Shown: in pieces, positions 34,021 to 42,738 of the stretch | Numbering within the stretch: the stretch's first letter is position 1 | How the letters are laid out: each line of letters begins with the position of its first letter | Origin: Pseudomonas putida | GTDB taxonomy: Bacteria; Pseudomonadota; Gammaproteobacteria; Pseudomonadales; Pseudomonadaceae | Length of the DNA: 64,000 bases | Assembly (NCBI RefSeq): GCF_022627325.1 | Contig: NZ_JAETZZ010000004.1 | Coordinates: 248,001-312,000, forward strand | Direction: 5' to 3' | The notes under the pieces: model-generated | Database searches by the model: none | What the model was told of the DNA's origin: nothing | The model's input: only the letters and a program-made list of their open reading frames with translations | Translations under genes and position numbers: made by a program

Positions 34021-35730
34021 ATGCGTATCGAACCCCGCCCGCTGCCGCCGACACTGCCGTTTCTCGGTAACCTGCCACCCTTGCTGACCCGACTGTATGC
34101 CGCCCGTGGCGTGCAATCTGAGGCAGAGCTGGACAAGAGCCTGGCGAGGCTGTTGCCGTACCAGCAGCTAAAAGGCATTGATGCCGCGGTAGACTTGCTG
34201 GTCGAAGCGCTCGACCAGCGCCAGCGCATCATCATCGTCGGCGACTTCGATGCCGACGGCGCCACCGCCAGTACGGTCGGCGTACTCGGGCTGCGCCTGC
34301 TGGGGGCAGCCCATGTCGACTACCTGGTGCCCAACCGTTTCGAATATGGCTACGGCCTGACGCCAGAGATCGTCGAGGTGGCGCTGCAGCGCCAGCCACA
34401 CTTGCTGATCACGGTCGATAACGGCATTTCCAGTGTCGAGGGTGTGGCGGCAGCCAAAGCGGCCGGGCTCAAAGTGCTGGTCACCGACCACCACCTGCCA
34501 GGCCAGCAGTTGCCGGACGCCGACGCCATCGTCAACCCGAACCAGCCAGGTTGCGGCTTCCCGAGCAAGTCGCTGGCCGGCGTCGGGGTGATCTTCTATG
34601 TGCTGATGGCCTTGCGCGCCCGCCTGCGCAGCCTGGGGCGCTACGAAACAAAACCACAACCGAACATCGGTGAACTGCTCGACCTGGTCGCGCTGGGCAG
34701 CGTTGCCGACGTGGTGCCGCTGGATGCCAACAACCGCATTCTGGTGCACCAAGGCCTTGAGCGCATCCGCGCCGGCCGGGCACGGCCGGGGCTGAAGGCG
34801 ATTCTGGAGGTGGCACGTCGCGACCACCGGCGTATCACCTCCACCGACCTGGGCTTCATTTTAGGCCCGCGGCTCAATGCCGCCGGGCGCCTGGACGACA
34901 TGAGCCTGGGTATCGAGTGCCTGTTGTGCGAGGACGAGGCGCTGGCCCAGGACATGGCGCAGCAGCTCGATGGCCTGAACCAGGACCGCAAGTCGATCGA
35001 GCAGGGCATGCAGCGCGAAGCGTTGGCCCAGCTCAAGGATTTGCCGGTCGAGGCCATGCCGTACGGCCTGTGCCTGTTCGATGCCGAATGGCACCAAGGT
35101 GTGATCGGCATTCTTGCCTCGCGCCTGAAGGAGCGTTACCACCGCCCGACCATCGCCTTTGCCGATGCTGGCGACGGCATGCTCAAGGGCTCCGCACGTT
35201 CGGTGCCGGGGTTCCATATCCGCGATGCGCTGGATGCAGTGGCGGCGCGCCATCCGCAGTTGATCAGCAAGTTTGGCGGCCATGCCATGGCTGCAGGCCT
35301 GTCGTTGCCCGAAAGTCATTTCCCGGCGTTCGCCGAAGCGTTCGATGAAGAAGTCCGTCGCCAGTTGCGCGAAGACGATTTGACCGGCCGTCTGCTTTCG
35401 GACGGCAGCCTGGCGGTGGAGGAATTTCACCTGGACCTGGCCAAGGCCCTGCGTAATGCCGGGCCTTGGGGGCAACACTTCCCCGAACCACTGTTCCATG
35501 GCGTGTTTCAGTTGGTCGAGCAGCGTGTGGTCGGCGAGCGGCATTTGAAGGTGGTGCTCAAGAGCGAATGTGGCTCGGTTCGTCTGGACGGCATCGCCTT
35601 TGGCATTGACCGCGAAGTGTGGCCCAACCCGACCGTGCGCTGGGTGGAGCTGGCGTACAAGCTGGATGTGAACGAGTTCCGCGGAAACGAAAGTGTGCAG
35701 TTGATGATTGCGCATATGGAGCCGCGCTGA
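34021..35730 (+). CDS. recJ: Single-stranded-DNA-specific 5'-3' exonuclease RecJ
   Basis: 569 aa. The DHH phosphoesterase motifs are IIIVGDFDADGATAS, LLITVDNGISS and VLVTDHHLPGQQLPDAD, then DLVALGSVADVVPLD. The DHHA1 domain includes LGPRLNAAGRLDDMSLGIE and KFGGHAMAAGLSLPE. RecJ processes ends in RecF recombination, base excision and mismatch repair. Length is normal. Confidence 0.97.
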   Translation: MRIEPRPLPPTLPFLGNLPPLLTRLYAARGVQSEAELDKSLARLLPYQQLKGIDAAVDLLVEALDQRQRIIIVGDFDADGATASTVGVLGLRLLGAAHVDYLVPNRFEYGYGLTPEIVEVALQRQPHLLITVDNGISSVEGVAAAKAAGLKVLVTDHHLPGQQLPDADAIVNPNQPGCGFPSKSLAGVGVIFYVLMALRARLRSLGRYETKPQPNIGELLDLVALGSVADVVPLDANNRILVHQGLERIRAGRARPGLKAILEVARRDHRRITSTDLGFILGPRLNAAGRLDDMSLGIECLLCEDEALAQDMAQQLDGLNQDRKSIEQGMQREALAQLKDLPVEAMPYGLCLFDAEWHQGVIGILASRLKERYHRPTIAFADAGDGMLKGSARSVPGFHIRDALDAVAARHPQLISKFGGHAMAAGLSLPESHFPAFAEAFDEEVRRQLREDDLTGRLLSDGSLAVEEFHLDLAKALRNAGPWGQHFPEPLFHGVFQLVEQRVVGERHLKVVLKSECGSVRLDGIAFGIDREVWPNPTVRWVELAYKLDVNEFRGNESVQLMIAHMEPR

Positions 35731-35842
35731 GGAGCCTGCAGGTGCCTGACTTGTCTTTGAGGGGCGGCGCTCGATTGCCCTGGCGCCGTAAACCTAAAGG
35801 TCAAGACCTAGGCTCCCTGACACTTTAGCCATCCGAAGAAAG

Positions 35843-36106
35843 TTAGCCTGTCATGCCTAACTCGGCATCATCCATCAGTGCCTTGGCCATGGCACTGAGG
35901 TAGTGGGATGCCCAGATCATCATCGGTTTTTCATCCATCAGGCCGATGATGGTCAGCTCTCGTACATAACCCATCAATTCCGAGGCCTGCTCACGGGCAT
36001 CGCGGCAGGGAATCCCTGGCTCGATGCGGAACAGTGGGTGAGTCTGGTGTTCACCTTGAAAGAAGGTGGTCTTCCCGACAGTAAAGTGGGTGTCGTCTGT
36101 GGTCAT
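35843..36106 (-). CDS. DUF3077 family small protein
   Basis: 87 aa. FFQGEHQTHPLFRIEPGIPC and ARE-QASELMGYVRELTI followed by MIWASHYLSAMAKALMDD fit the pseudomonad DUF3077 family. No signal peptide or membrane helix. ATG 36106 has GGGAGGG upstream. It follows the DUF6124 gene on the same strand with a 139-base gap that contains a REP-like hairpin. Function unknown. Confidence 0.8.
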   Translation of the reverse strand: MTTDDTHFTVGKTTFFQGEHQTHPLFRIEPGIPCRDAREQASELMGYVRELTIIGLMDEKPMMIWASHYLSAMAKALMDDAELGMTG

Positions 36107-36202
36107 CGAATTCCCTCCCGAAGTTTCTCGATTGCTTGTTCTGGCCTCTTTTTGGGCAAGCTCCCACAGGTCATCTGCAAGTTTTGAGGATTGGGATGCC
36201 CC

Positions 36203-36232
36203 GGTGGCTGCGGGGTTACCCGCGAAGAGGCC
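36203..36232. repeat. REP-like hairpin between the DUF6124 and DUF3077 genes
   Basis: GCGGG (36210-36214), loop GTTA, CCCGC (36219-36223), flanked by GGCT...GAAGAGGCC as in many P. putida-type extragenic repeats. It may reduce readthrough or stabilise the upstream message. Confidence 0.55.
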
Positions 36233-36245
36233 AGTGGATCCAACC

Positions 36246-36527
36246 TCAATGCAGGGTAGTAGTACGCTCCAAGGCCAATGACAGCGCATCCGCTTGGCCC
36301 CAGGCAATCTGCAGGGCACGCAGCCCATTCACAAGCGATTCCCGGGAGCTGTCATCTTCGACGGCATCGAGGACTCGATGGCAATGGTTGTAAGCGAGCA
36401 TCAGGTAATGGGTGACATTCATCAACACGTGATCGATTGGCACGATGCCTTCGTTCACGGCGTTGGTCAGGGTCTTGTCGGAGGGAAGATCGAAATGGTG
36501 CGGTGGATCGGGGACTAGTTTTTTCAT
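36246..36527 (-). CDS. DUF6124 family small protein
   Basis: 93 aa. MKKLVPDPPHHF then DHVLMNVTHYLMLAYNHCHR and ESLVNGLRALQIAWGQADAL match the DUF6124 family common in Pseudomonas. It is predicted helical and soluble, with five histidines in the first half and a His-Cys-His run, so a metal site is possible. A 38-codon upstream ORF and interleaved inverted repeats lie in its leader. It is commonly next to a DUF3077 gene, as here. Function unknown. Confidence 0.8.
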   Translation of the reverse strand: MKKLVPDPPHHFDLPSDKTLTNAVNEGIVPIDHVLMNVTHYLMLAYNHCHRVLDAVEDDSSRESLVNGLRALQIAWGQADALSLALERTTTLH

Positions 36528-36545
36528 AGTGAACGACTCGTAAGG

Positions 36546-36662
36546 TTACTGATTGACCGACCTGTCCGATTCCACACGGATGGGTGGCAGTTGTACGCGG
36601 TGTGGAATCCAGGCTACGAGTAAACCCGGTAGGCTTTGCGGCCTCCCGCGCACAACTGCCAT
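36546..36662 (-). CDS. Candidate 38-aa leader ORF upstream of the DUF6124 gene
   Basis: An ORF of 38 codons (ATG at 36662, TAA at 36546-36548) begins MAVVRGRPQSLPG and ends ESDRSVNQ, 18 bases before the DUF6124 ATG. It is Arg, Pro and Val rich. No Shine-Dalgarno is visible before its ATG, so translation is uncertain. The coding sequence overlaps both arms of the leader inverted repeats, which suggests either a leader peptide or a chance ORF inside a structured RNA. Confidence 0.35.
   Translation of the reverse strand: MAVVRGRPQSLPGLLVAWIPHRVQLPPIRVESDRSVNQ
36568..36661 (-). promoter_or_regulatory. Two interleaved inverted repeats in the DUF6124 leader
   Basis: Repeat 1 pairs 36568-36577 (GATTCCACAC) with 36600-36609 (GTGTGGAATC), perfect over 10 bases. 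Repeat 2 pairs 36585-36599 with 36647-36661, matching 14 of 15 bases around TGGCAGTTGT and ACAACTGCCA. One arm of each lies in the loop of the other, so the two stems exclude each other or form a pseudoknot. This arrangement is typical of switching leaders. Confidence 0.6.
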
Positions 36663-36726
36663 GACGACAGCAACTCAGTAATTGACAGGATTCCACTCCC
36701 GGACGCCAAACATCAGCGACGCAAGA

Positions 36727-36755
36727 AGCCTAAAGGGTGGGGTTTCCAGGGACAA
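36727..36755 (-). promoter_or_regulatory. Sigma70-like promoter for the DUF6124 leader
   Basis: On the minus strand TTGTCC (36755-36750), a 17-base spacer and TAGGCT (36732-36727). A start near 36720 would give a leader of about 190 bases. The remaining stretch 36756-36979 between this and the oxidoreductase shows no ORF or repeat that I can support. Confidence 0.45.
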
Positions 36756-36979
36756 TCAGCCGCGAGTCGACAAGATTCGTAGGATATTTTCCTGATGTAA
36801 GTATCGCTAGCTCATATGTGTAGGAAATATCTGGTGCGCGCGTCGGAGCAGTCAGCAATCTGAGGGAACCTTCCCCCCCACCAATCTGGTCTAGTCTGAT
36901 TAATGACCGGCACCGGGCCAGGGATGTGCACTTGAATGCCCGGGCCGGATCACCATTGGAGTCCTTGGGAGGTGCCCTC

Positions 36980-38086
36980 ATGAGCCTGCTGCTCGAGCCT
37001 TACACCCTGCGTCAGCTGACGTTGCCCAACCGCATCGCCGTCTCGCCGATGTGCCAGTATTCAGCCGTCGATGGCCTGGCCAACGACTGGCACCTCGTTC
37101 ATCTGGGCAGCCGCGCCGTCGGTGGCGCCGGGCTGGTCATCACCGAAGCGGTAGCCGTGACCGCCGAGGGCCGCATCACTGCCGAGGACCTTGGGCTGTG
37201 GACCGATGATCAGATCGCCCCATTGCAGCGCATTACGCGGTTCATCACTGCCCAGGGCGCTGTGCCGGGCATCCAGCTGGCCCACGCCGGGCGCAAGGCC
37301 AGCACCTACCGCCCTTGGCTGGGCAAGCATGGCAGCGTCAAAATCGAAGAAGGAGGCTGGCAGCCGGTGGGGCCGTCGAAAATTGCCTTCGACCCTGAAC
37401 ACACGGCGCCACGTGAGTTGAGCAAGGACGAGATCCAGGATGTGGTAGCCGAGTTTGTCAAAGCCACCGAACGCGCGTTGCAAGCGGGCTTCAAAGTGGT
37501 CGAAATCCACGCCGCCCATGGCTACCTGCTGCACCAGTTCCTCTCGCCGCTGAGCAACCAGCGCCGCGATGAATATGGCAGTTGCTTCGAAAACCGCATC
37601 CGCCTGACGCTGCAGGTGACCGAGGCGGTGCGTAAGGTCTGGCCGCAGGAACTGCCGCTGTTCGTGCGTGTGTCGGCGACCGACTGGGTAGAGGACGGCT
37701 GGAACCCGGACGAAACCGTGGAACTGGCCCGCCGGCTACGTGTGCTCGGGGTCGACCTGATCGACGTGTCCTCCGGCGGTACTTCGATGAATGCGGAAAT
37801 CCCCACCGGCCCCGGCTACCAGACCCGTTTCGCCGAGCGTGTACGCAAGGAATCGGAAATCGCTACCGGCACGGTGGGCATGATCACCGAACCGGCCCAG
37901 GCTGAACACATCCTGCGCACCGGGCAGGCCGACCTGATCTTCCTGGCGCGCGAGCTGCTGCGCGACCCTTACTGGCCGTTGCATGCCGATGATGACCTGG
38001 GCGGTAACAGGGCTACATGGCCGGCGCAGTATCAACGGGCTACCAGCCGGGCAAATCCGATACATGAGTCGGATCTGCGCGACTGA
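36980..38086 (+). CDS. NADH:flavin oxidoreductase, Old Yellow Enzyme (YqjM/XenA class)
   Basis: 368-aa FMN-dependent ene-reductase. The N-terminus LPNRIAVSPMCQYSA has the Cys and Tyr that mark the thermophilic-like YqjM/XenA class. QLAHAGRKAS and EIHAAHGYLLHQFLSPLSNQRRD carry the FMN and His-His substrate sites, followed by SSGGT and the phosphate-binding MITEPAQAEHIL...ADLIFLARELLRDPYW. It reduces activated alkenes and nitro compounds. ATG 36980 has GGGAGG 8 bases upstream; 18 upstream residues are excluded. I would call it xenA-like, but the precise ortholog is unproven. Confidence 0.92.
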   Translation: MSLLLEPYTLRQLTLPNRIAVSPMCQYSAVDGLANDWHLVHLGSRAVGGAGLVITEAVAVTAEGRITAEDLGLWTDDQIAPLQRITRFITAQGAVPGIQLAHAGRKASTYRPWLGKHGSVKIEEGGWQPVGPSKIAFDPEHTAPRELSKDEIQDVVAEFVKATERALQAGFKVVEIHAAHGYLLHQFLSPLSNQRRDEYGSCFENRIRLTLQVTEAVRKVWPQELPLFVRVSATDWVEDGWNPDETVELARRLRVLGVDLIDVSSGGTSMNAEIPTGPGYQTRFAERVRKESEIATGTVGMITEPAQAEHILRTGQADLIFLARELLRDPYWPLHADDDLGGNRATWPAQYQRATSRANPIHESDLRD

Positions 38087-38095
38087 TTGACCCCC

Positions 38096-38316
38096 TCAGC
38101 TGTAAGCGGCCTTGCGCAGCCTATCGCTGACCCACTGATTGGTGCTTTTTTCCGCCAGCTCGGCCTTTGCGGCCACGCTGGCGTGAAGGGTGGGCTCAAG
38201 GCGCAGATTCAGCTTCGCCGAATAGGTCTTGTGCGGCTCACGGCCAAGGCGTTCACAGGTTTCGAAGTGTCATCAACGGCCTCCTCGACAGCCGGACTGT
38301 AGGAGATAGGGACCAT
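38096..38316 (-). pseudogene. Remnant of a HicB-family antitoxin gene
   Basis: On the minus strand the last ~54 codons read CERLGREPHKTYSAK, NLRLEPTLHASVA and KSTNQWVSDRLRKAAYS, the C-terminal ribbon-helix-helix of HicB antitoxins. Going upstream the frame hits TGA near 38270; restoring one base there recovers AVEEAVDDHFETCERLG. Further upstream the similarity fades and another stop appears near 38332. No hicA toxin gene is adjacent. It is a decayed, frameshifted fragment. The remaining gap to 38418 holds only the hairpin at 38365-38404. Confidence 0.72.
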
Positions 38317-38364
38317 GCTGAAGGAAAGGCCCTAGGTATCCATGCGAGGACGATCGCCACTTTG

Positions 38365-38404
38365 TACCGGCCTCCTTGCTGACTTGTCTCAGCAGAGGCC
38401 GGTA
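38365..38404. terminator. Large hairpin after the aldehyde dehydrogenase gene
   Basis: TACCGGCCTC pairs with GAGGCCGGTA, and an inner TGCTGA pairs with TCAGCA. It lies 15 bases beyond the dehydrogenase stop on the minus strand. It lacks a T-run, so terminator function is likely but not certain. Confidence 0.6.
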
Positions 38405-38418
38405 GCTTCACAGCACGT

Positions 38419-39843
38419 TCAGTGCTTGATCATCACATGCCGCACGCAGGTGTAATCCTCCAGCCCATACATCGACATGTCCTTGCCATACCCCGAATGC
38501 TTCTGCCCGCCATGGGGCATTTCGCTGACCAGCATGAAGTGGGTATTGACCCAGGTGCAGCCATACTGCAACCGCGCCGCCAGGCGGTGGGCGCGGCCGG
38601 TGTCGCGGGTCCACACCGACGAAGCCAGGCCGTACTCTGAGTCGTTGGCCCATTCCAGCGCCTGCGCTTCGTCAGTGAAGCGTGTTACCGACACCACTGG
38701 GCCAAACACCTCGTGACGCACGATCTCGTCATCCTGCAGCGCATCCGCCAGCACTGTTGGCTCGAAGAAGAAACCCTCCCCCGGTAGTGCCTTGCCTCCG
38801 GTGACCAGGCGAATGTGCGGCTGGGCGATGGCGCGCCCGACCAGGCCGGCTACCTTGTCACGGTGCTGAGCGCTGATCAGCGGGCCGAGTTCGGTGTCCT
38901 CGGCATCCTGCAGGCCGGTTTTAAGGCTGGCCACGGCTTTGCCGAGGCGTTCGACGAAGCGTTCGTAGATGCCCGCCTGCACATACAGGCGGCAGGCCGC
39001 AGTGCAGTCCTGCCCTGCGTTGTAGAAACCGAAGGTGCGGATGCCGTCGATGGCGGCATCGATGTCGGCATCGTCGAACACCAGCACCGGCGCCTTGCCG
39101 CCCAGCTCCATGTGCATGCGTTTAACGCTGCCCGCCGTGGCGCCGATGATGTGCGCGCCGGTGGGGATCGAACCGGTCAGCGAGACCATACGCACCTTGG
39201 CGTGGGTCACCAGTGGGCTGCCCACCGTCTGGCCGCGGCCGAAGAGGATGTTGAGCACGCCGGCCGGCAGTAGGTTCTTGGCCAGTTCGCCGAGGCGCAG
39301 GGCGGTCAGCGGGGTGAGTTCGGACGGCTTGATGACCACGGTATTGCCAGCCGCCAAGGCGGGGGCGATCTTCCACGCCAGCATCATCAGCGGGTAGTTC
39401 CAGGGGGCGATCGAGGCCACTACGCCCAGCGGGTCGCGGCGGATCATCGACGTGTGCCCGGGCAGGTATTCACCAGCCGCCGAGCCACCGAGGCAACGGG
39501 CGGCGCCGGCAAAATAGCGGAACACGTCGGCGATGGCCGGTATCTCGTCGTTCAGGGCCGCAGCGAACGGTTTGCCGCAATTCTGCGACTCCAGCCTGGC
39601 CAGCTCATCGGCATGCGCCTCGATCGTGTCGGCCAGCGCCAGCAGGGCCAGCGAGCGCTCTTTCGGGCTGGTCTGCGACCAGCTGTCGAAGGCCTGGTCG
39701 GCGGCGCGCACTGCCGTATCGACCTGGGCCTCGGTGGCTTCGTTGATCTGTGCCAAGGCACTGCCTTCGGCGGGGTTGAGCACGGTCCAGGCCGGGCCAT
39801 CGCCTGCGACCAGGCGACCGTTGATCAGCATGTTGGTTTGCAT
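38419..39843 (-). CDS. Gamma-aminobutyraldehyde dehydrogenase (PatD/YdcW-like)
   Basis: 474-aa NAD-dependent aldehyde dehydrogenase. [20 protein letters not shown] and [10 protein letters not shown] bind [19 protein letters not shown] holds the general-base Glu, and [17 protein letters not shown] holds the catalytic Cys; EVFGPVVSV is near the end. Closeness to YdcW and its place at the end of a polyamine ABC operon point to oxidation of 4-aminobutyraldehyde to GABA in putrescine breakdown. ATG 39843 has AAGGAG upstream. It follows the permease gene with a 19-base overlap in coordinates before the start is trimmed, leaving it 17 bases beyond. Confidence 0.88.
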   Translation of the reverse strand: MQTNMLINGRLVAGDGPAWTVLNPAEGSALAQINEATEAQVDTAVRAADQAFDSWSQTSPKERSLALLALADTIEAHADELARLESQNCGKPFAAALNDEIPAIADVFRYFAGAARCLGGSAAGEYLPGHTSMIRRDPLGVVASIAPWNYPLMMLAWKIAPALAAGNTVVIKPSELTPLTALRLGELAKNLLPAGVLNILFGRGQTVGSPLVTHAKVRMVSLTGSIPTGAHIIGATAGSVKRMHMELGGKAPVLVFDDADIDAAIDGIRTFGFYNAGQDCTAACRLYVQAGIYERFVERLGKAVASLKTGLQDAEDTELGPLISAQHRDKVAGLVGRAIAQPHIRLVTGGKALPGEGFFFEPTVLADALQDDEIVRHEVFGPVVSVTRFTDEAQALEWANDSEYGLASSVWTRDTGRAHRLAARLQYGCTWVNTHFMLVSEMPHGGQKHSGYGKDMSMYGLEDYTCVRHVMIKH

Positions 39844-39860
39844 CGGGGGCTCCTTGTGGG

Positions 39861-40667
39861 TCATTTGCCGCTGCCCGCAACGCTTTCACCGCCGCGGGTC
39901 AGGTAATAGGCGCCGAGGATCGGCAGCATGGTCACCAGCATCACCAGCATGGCAACCACGTTGGTCACCGGCACGTCGCGCGGGCGGCTGAGTTGGTTGA
40001 GCAGCCAGATTGGCAGGGTGCGCTCGTTCCCGGCAGTGAAAGTGGTGACGATGATCTCGTCGAACGACAGGGCGAAGGCCAGCATGCCGCCGGCCAGCAG
40101 CGCCGAGCCCAGGTTGGGCAGGATGATGTAGCGGAAGGTCTGCCAGCCATCGGCTCCCAAGTCCATCGAGGCCTCGATCAGGCTTTGCGAGGTGCGCCGT
40201 AGGCGGGCAATCACGTTGTTGTAGACGATCACCACACAGAAGGTGGCGTGGCCGACCACGATGGTGAACAGGCCAGGCTCGATACCCAGGGTCTTGAACG
40301 CCGACAACAGGGCGATGCCGGTAATGATGCCGGGCAGGGCGATCGGCAAGATCAGCATCAGCGAGATGCTCTCCTTGCCGAAGAAGCTGCGCCGGTACAG
40401 TGCCGCCGAGGCCAGGGTGCCGAGCACGAGCGCGATGAGCGTGGCCAGGCTGGCCACCTGCAGCGACAGCTTGATGGCTTCGAGCACGTCCGGCCGGGCG
40501 AAGGCGACGGCGATCCATTTCAGGGTGAAGCCTTTGGGCGGGAAGCTGAACGCCGCCTCTTCGGTGTTGAAGGCGTACACGAAGATGATGAGGATCGGGA
40601 AGTGCAGGAACAGTAACCCGCCCCAAGCCGCCAGGCGCAGGCCTGTGGACGCTTTTTCAGAGTGCAT
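39861..40667 (-). CDS. Polyamine-type ABC transporter permease (PotI/YdcV-like)
   Basis: 268 aa with six helices and the BPD permease EAA loop ([25 protein letters not shown]). It is the second permease of the operon and overlaps the preceding permease gene by 11 bases, as is usual for coupled ABC subunits. The whole set matches the ydcSTUV gene order. Confidence 0.9.
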   Translation of the reverse strand: MHSEKASTGLRLAAWGGLLFLHFPILIIFVYAFNTEEAAFSFPPKGFTLKWIAVAFARPDVLEAIKLSLQVASLATLIALVLGTLASAALYRRSFFGKESISLMLILPIALPGIITGIALLSAFKTLGIEPGLFTIVVGHATFCVVIVYNNVIARLRRTSQSLIEASMDLGADGWQTFRYIILPNLGSALLAGGMLAFALSFDEIIVTTFTAGNERTLPIWLLNQLSRPRDVPVTNVVAMLVMLVTMLPILGAYYLTRGGESVAGSGK

Positions 40668-41580
40668 CGAAGGCCCCCAGGCGCTTGACGATGGACAGGT
40701 ACACCGCGATCAGCACGATCGGCACCAGGGTGAACGCCGCGGCCATCGGCATGTTGCCGATCGCGCCTTGCTGGGCGTAGACCATGCTGCCGATGAAGTA
40801 GCCGGGCGGGCCGACCAGTTGCGGCACGATGAAGTCGCCCAGGGTCAGCGAGAAGGTAAAGATCGAGCCGGCCGCGATGCCGGGTATCGACAATGGCAGG
40901 ATCACTTGGGTGAAGGTCTGCGCCGGCCGTGCGCCAAGGTCTGCCGATGCCTGCAGCAGTGAAGGCGGCAGGCGCTCCAGCGACGCCTGCACGGGCAGGA
41001 TCATGAACGGCAGCCAGATGTACACGAACACCAGAAAGCGCCCGAGGTGCGAGGTCGACAGCGTGCTGCCACCCACCGCAGGCAAGGTCAGGAGGGCCTG
41101 CAGCAGGCCTTCGAGGTGCAACTGCTGGATGAACCACTGAGCCACACCCCCCTTGGCCAGCAGCAGGGTCCATGCGTAGGTCTTGACGATGTAGCTGGCC
41201 CACATCGGCAGCATTACGGCGATATAGAAGAATGCCCGGGTCTTGCCGCGGGTGTAGCGCGCCATGTAATAGGCGATGGGGAAAGCCAGCATGGCGCAGG
41301 CCAGCGAGACTGCCACGGCCATGGCCAAGGTGCGCAGGATGATGTCGAAGTTCGACGGGTTGAACAGCGCGGCGAAGTTGCCCAGGGTCAGTTGCGGGGT
41401 GACTGCCATGGTGAAGTCGTCGAACGTGTAAAAGCCTTGCCACAAAAGGTTGAGCAGCGACCCTAGGTAGATCGCGCCGAACCAGGTCAGCGGTGGGGTC
41501 AGCAGTAACAGCAGGTACAGGTTGGGGCGGCGGTAGAGCAGGTTGGAAAACCTGCGTGACGGGCTCAGGGCCAGGCTCAT
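40657..41580 (-). CDS. Polyamine-type ABC transporter permease (PotH/YdcU-like)
   Basis: 307 aa. An N-terminal helix ([20 protein letters not shown]) is followed by five more, with the EAA loop [24 protein letters not shown]. It forms the channel with the downstream permease. It begins 1 base after the ATPase gene stop. Confidence 0.9.
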   Translation of the reverse strand: MSLALSPSRRFSNLLYRRPNLYLLLLLTPPLTWFGAIYLGSLLNLLWQGFYTFDDFTMAVTPQLTLGNFAALFNPSNFDIILRTLAMAVAVSLACAMLAFPIAYYMARYTRGKTRAFFYIAVMLPMWASYIVKTYAWTLLLAKGGVAQWFIQQLHLEGLLQALLTLPAVGGSTLSTSHLGRFLVFVYIWLPFMILPVQASLERLPPSLLQASADLGARPAQTFTQVILPLSIPGIAAGSIFTFSLTLGDFIVPQLVGPPGYFIGSMVYAQQGAIGNMPMAAAFTLVPIVLIAVYLSIVKRLGAFDAL

Positions 41581-41581
41581 G

Positions 41582-42622
41582 TCACTGGCCCTCGGTCAGG
41601 ACAGTTTCCTGCAGCACCGTCATCGCTTCACGTGGCCAGTGGGCCTGTACCCGTTGGCCGGGTTGCAGGGGGTGTGGCTGGTCGTGCCAGCGGTCGTTGG
41701 CCTGGCTGACCGCCAGCGATTGGCCGCTGTCCAGCTGCACTTCATAGCGGGTGGCACTGCCTTGGTACTGGATATCACGCAGCAGGCCGCTGACCTGTAC
41801 ATCGCGGCCGGCCTCGGGCTGGCCGAGCAGGCGAATATGCTCGGGGCGAATGGAGAACGGCGTCCGGCTGCCGCTCAGGTGCTGAGCCAGATCGCCGCGC
41901 ACCACGTTGGAGGTGCCGACGAACTGGGCGACGAAGGTGGTAGCCGGTTTCATGTACAGCGTGCGCGGTGCATCGACCTGTTCAATACGGCCGCGGTTGA
42001 ACACCGCTACCCGGTCCGACATCGACAGCGCTTCGGTCTGGTCATGGGTGACGAAAATGAAGGTGATACCCAGCTGGCGCTGCAGCTTTTTCAATTCGCC
42101 CTGCATCTGTTCGCGCAGTTTCAGGTCGAGGGCGCCGAGCGGCTCGTCGAGCAGCAGCACCCGCGGCCGATTGACCAGGGCGCGGGCCAAGGCAACACGC
42201 TGGCGCTGGCCGCCGGAAAGCTGTGCCGGTTTGCGCTCACCGTAGCCTGCCAGGGCTACCATCGCCAGGGCCTCTTCGGCGCGGGCATGGCGTTCGGCCT
42301 TGGCTATGCCTTTGACCTTCAGGCCATAGGCGATGTTGTCGCGCACGTTCATGTGCGGGAACAGTGCGTAGTCCTGGAATACGGTATTGACGTCGCGCTG
42401 GTAGGGCGGCACGCCAGCGGCTTCGACGCCATGGATGCGGATCGAGCCGCTGTCGGGCTGCTCGAAACCGGCTATGAGGCGCAGGCAGGTGGTCTTGCCC
42501 GAGCCTGAGGGGCCGAGCATCGAGAAGAACTCACCATCGATGATGTCGATGCTGACCTGGTCAACGGCCTTGACCTCACCGAAGGTGCGCGACACCTGGG
42601 TGAACTGGACGGCTAGGGGCAT
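41582..42622 (-). CDS. Polyamine-type ABC transporter ATPase (PotA/YdcT-like)
   Basis: 346 aa. Walker A GPSGSGKTT, Q-loop VFQDYALFPHMNV, signature LSGGQRQRVALARAL, Walker B VLLLDEPLGALD and switch HDQTEA are all present. A C-terminal TOBE domain (from about residue 270) fits the Pot/spermidine class. ATG 42622 with GGAG upstream is used instead of a longer frame. Confidence 0.93.
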   Translation of the reverse strand: MPLAVQFTQVSRTFGEVKAVDQVSIDIIDGEFFSMLGPSGSGKTTCLRLIAGFEQPDSGSIRIHGVEAAGVPPYQRDVNTVFQDYALFPHMNVRDNIAYGLKVKGIAKAERHARAEEALAMVALAGYGERKPAQLSGGQRQRVALARALVNRPRVLLLDEPLGALDLKLREQMQGELKKLQRQLGITFIFVTHDQTEALSMSDRVAVFNRGRIEQVDAPRTLYMKPATTFVAQFVGTSNVVRGDLAQHLSGSRTPFSIRPEHIRLLGQPEAGRDVQVSGLLRDIQYQGSATRYEVQLDSGQSLAVSQANDRWHDQPHPLQPGQRVQAHWPREAMTVLQETVLTEGQ

Positions 42623-42738
42623 AAAGGGCTCCAGGTTGAAGCTGGGGCGCTTTGCGCCCCTTTGGCGACACAAGGCCGCTGCTGGAGAAACCGGGCGGCC
42701 CTTGTTCCTTCAGGCAATGCCACGATGCTCCGGGGGCG

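Noticed and set aside
38087..38302. 71-aa plus-strand ORF after the oxidoreductase gene
   Set aside because: The opposite strand carries recognisable HicB sequence, and the plus-strand frame has no ribosome site or family match.
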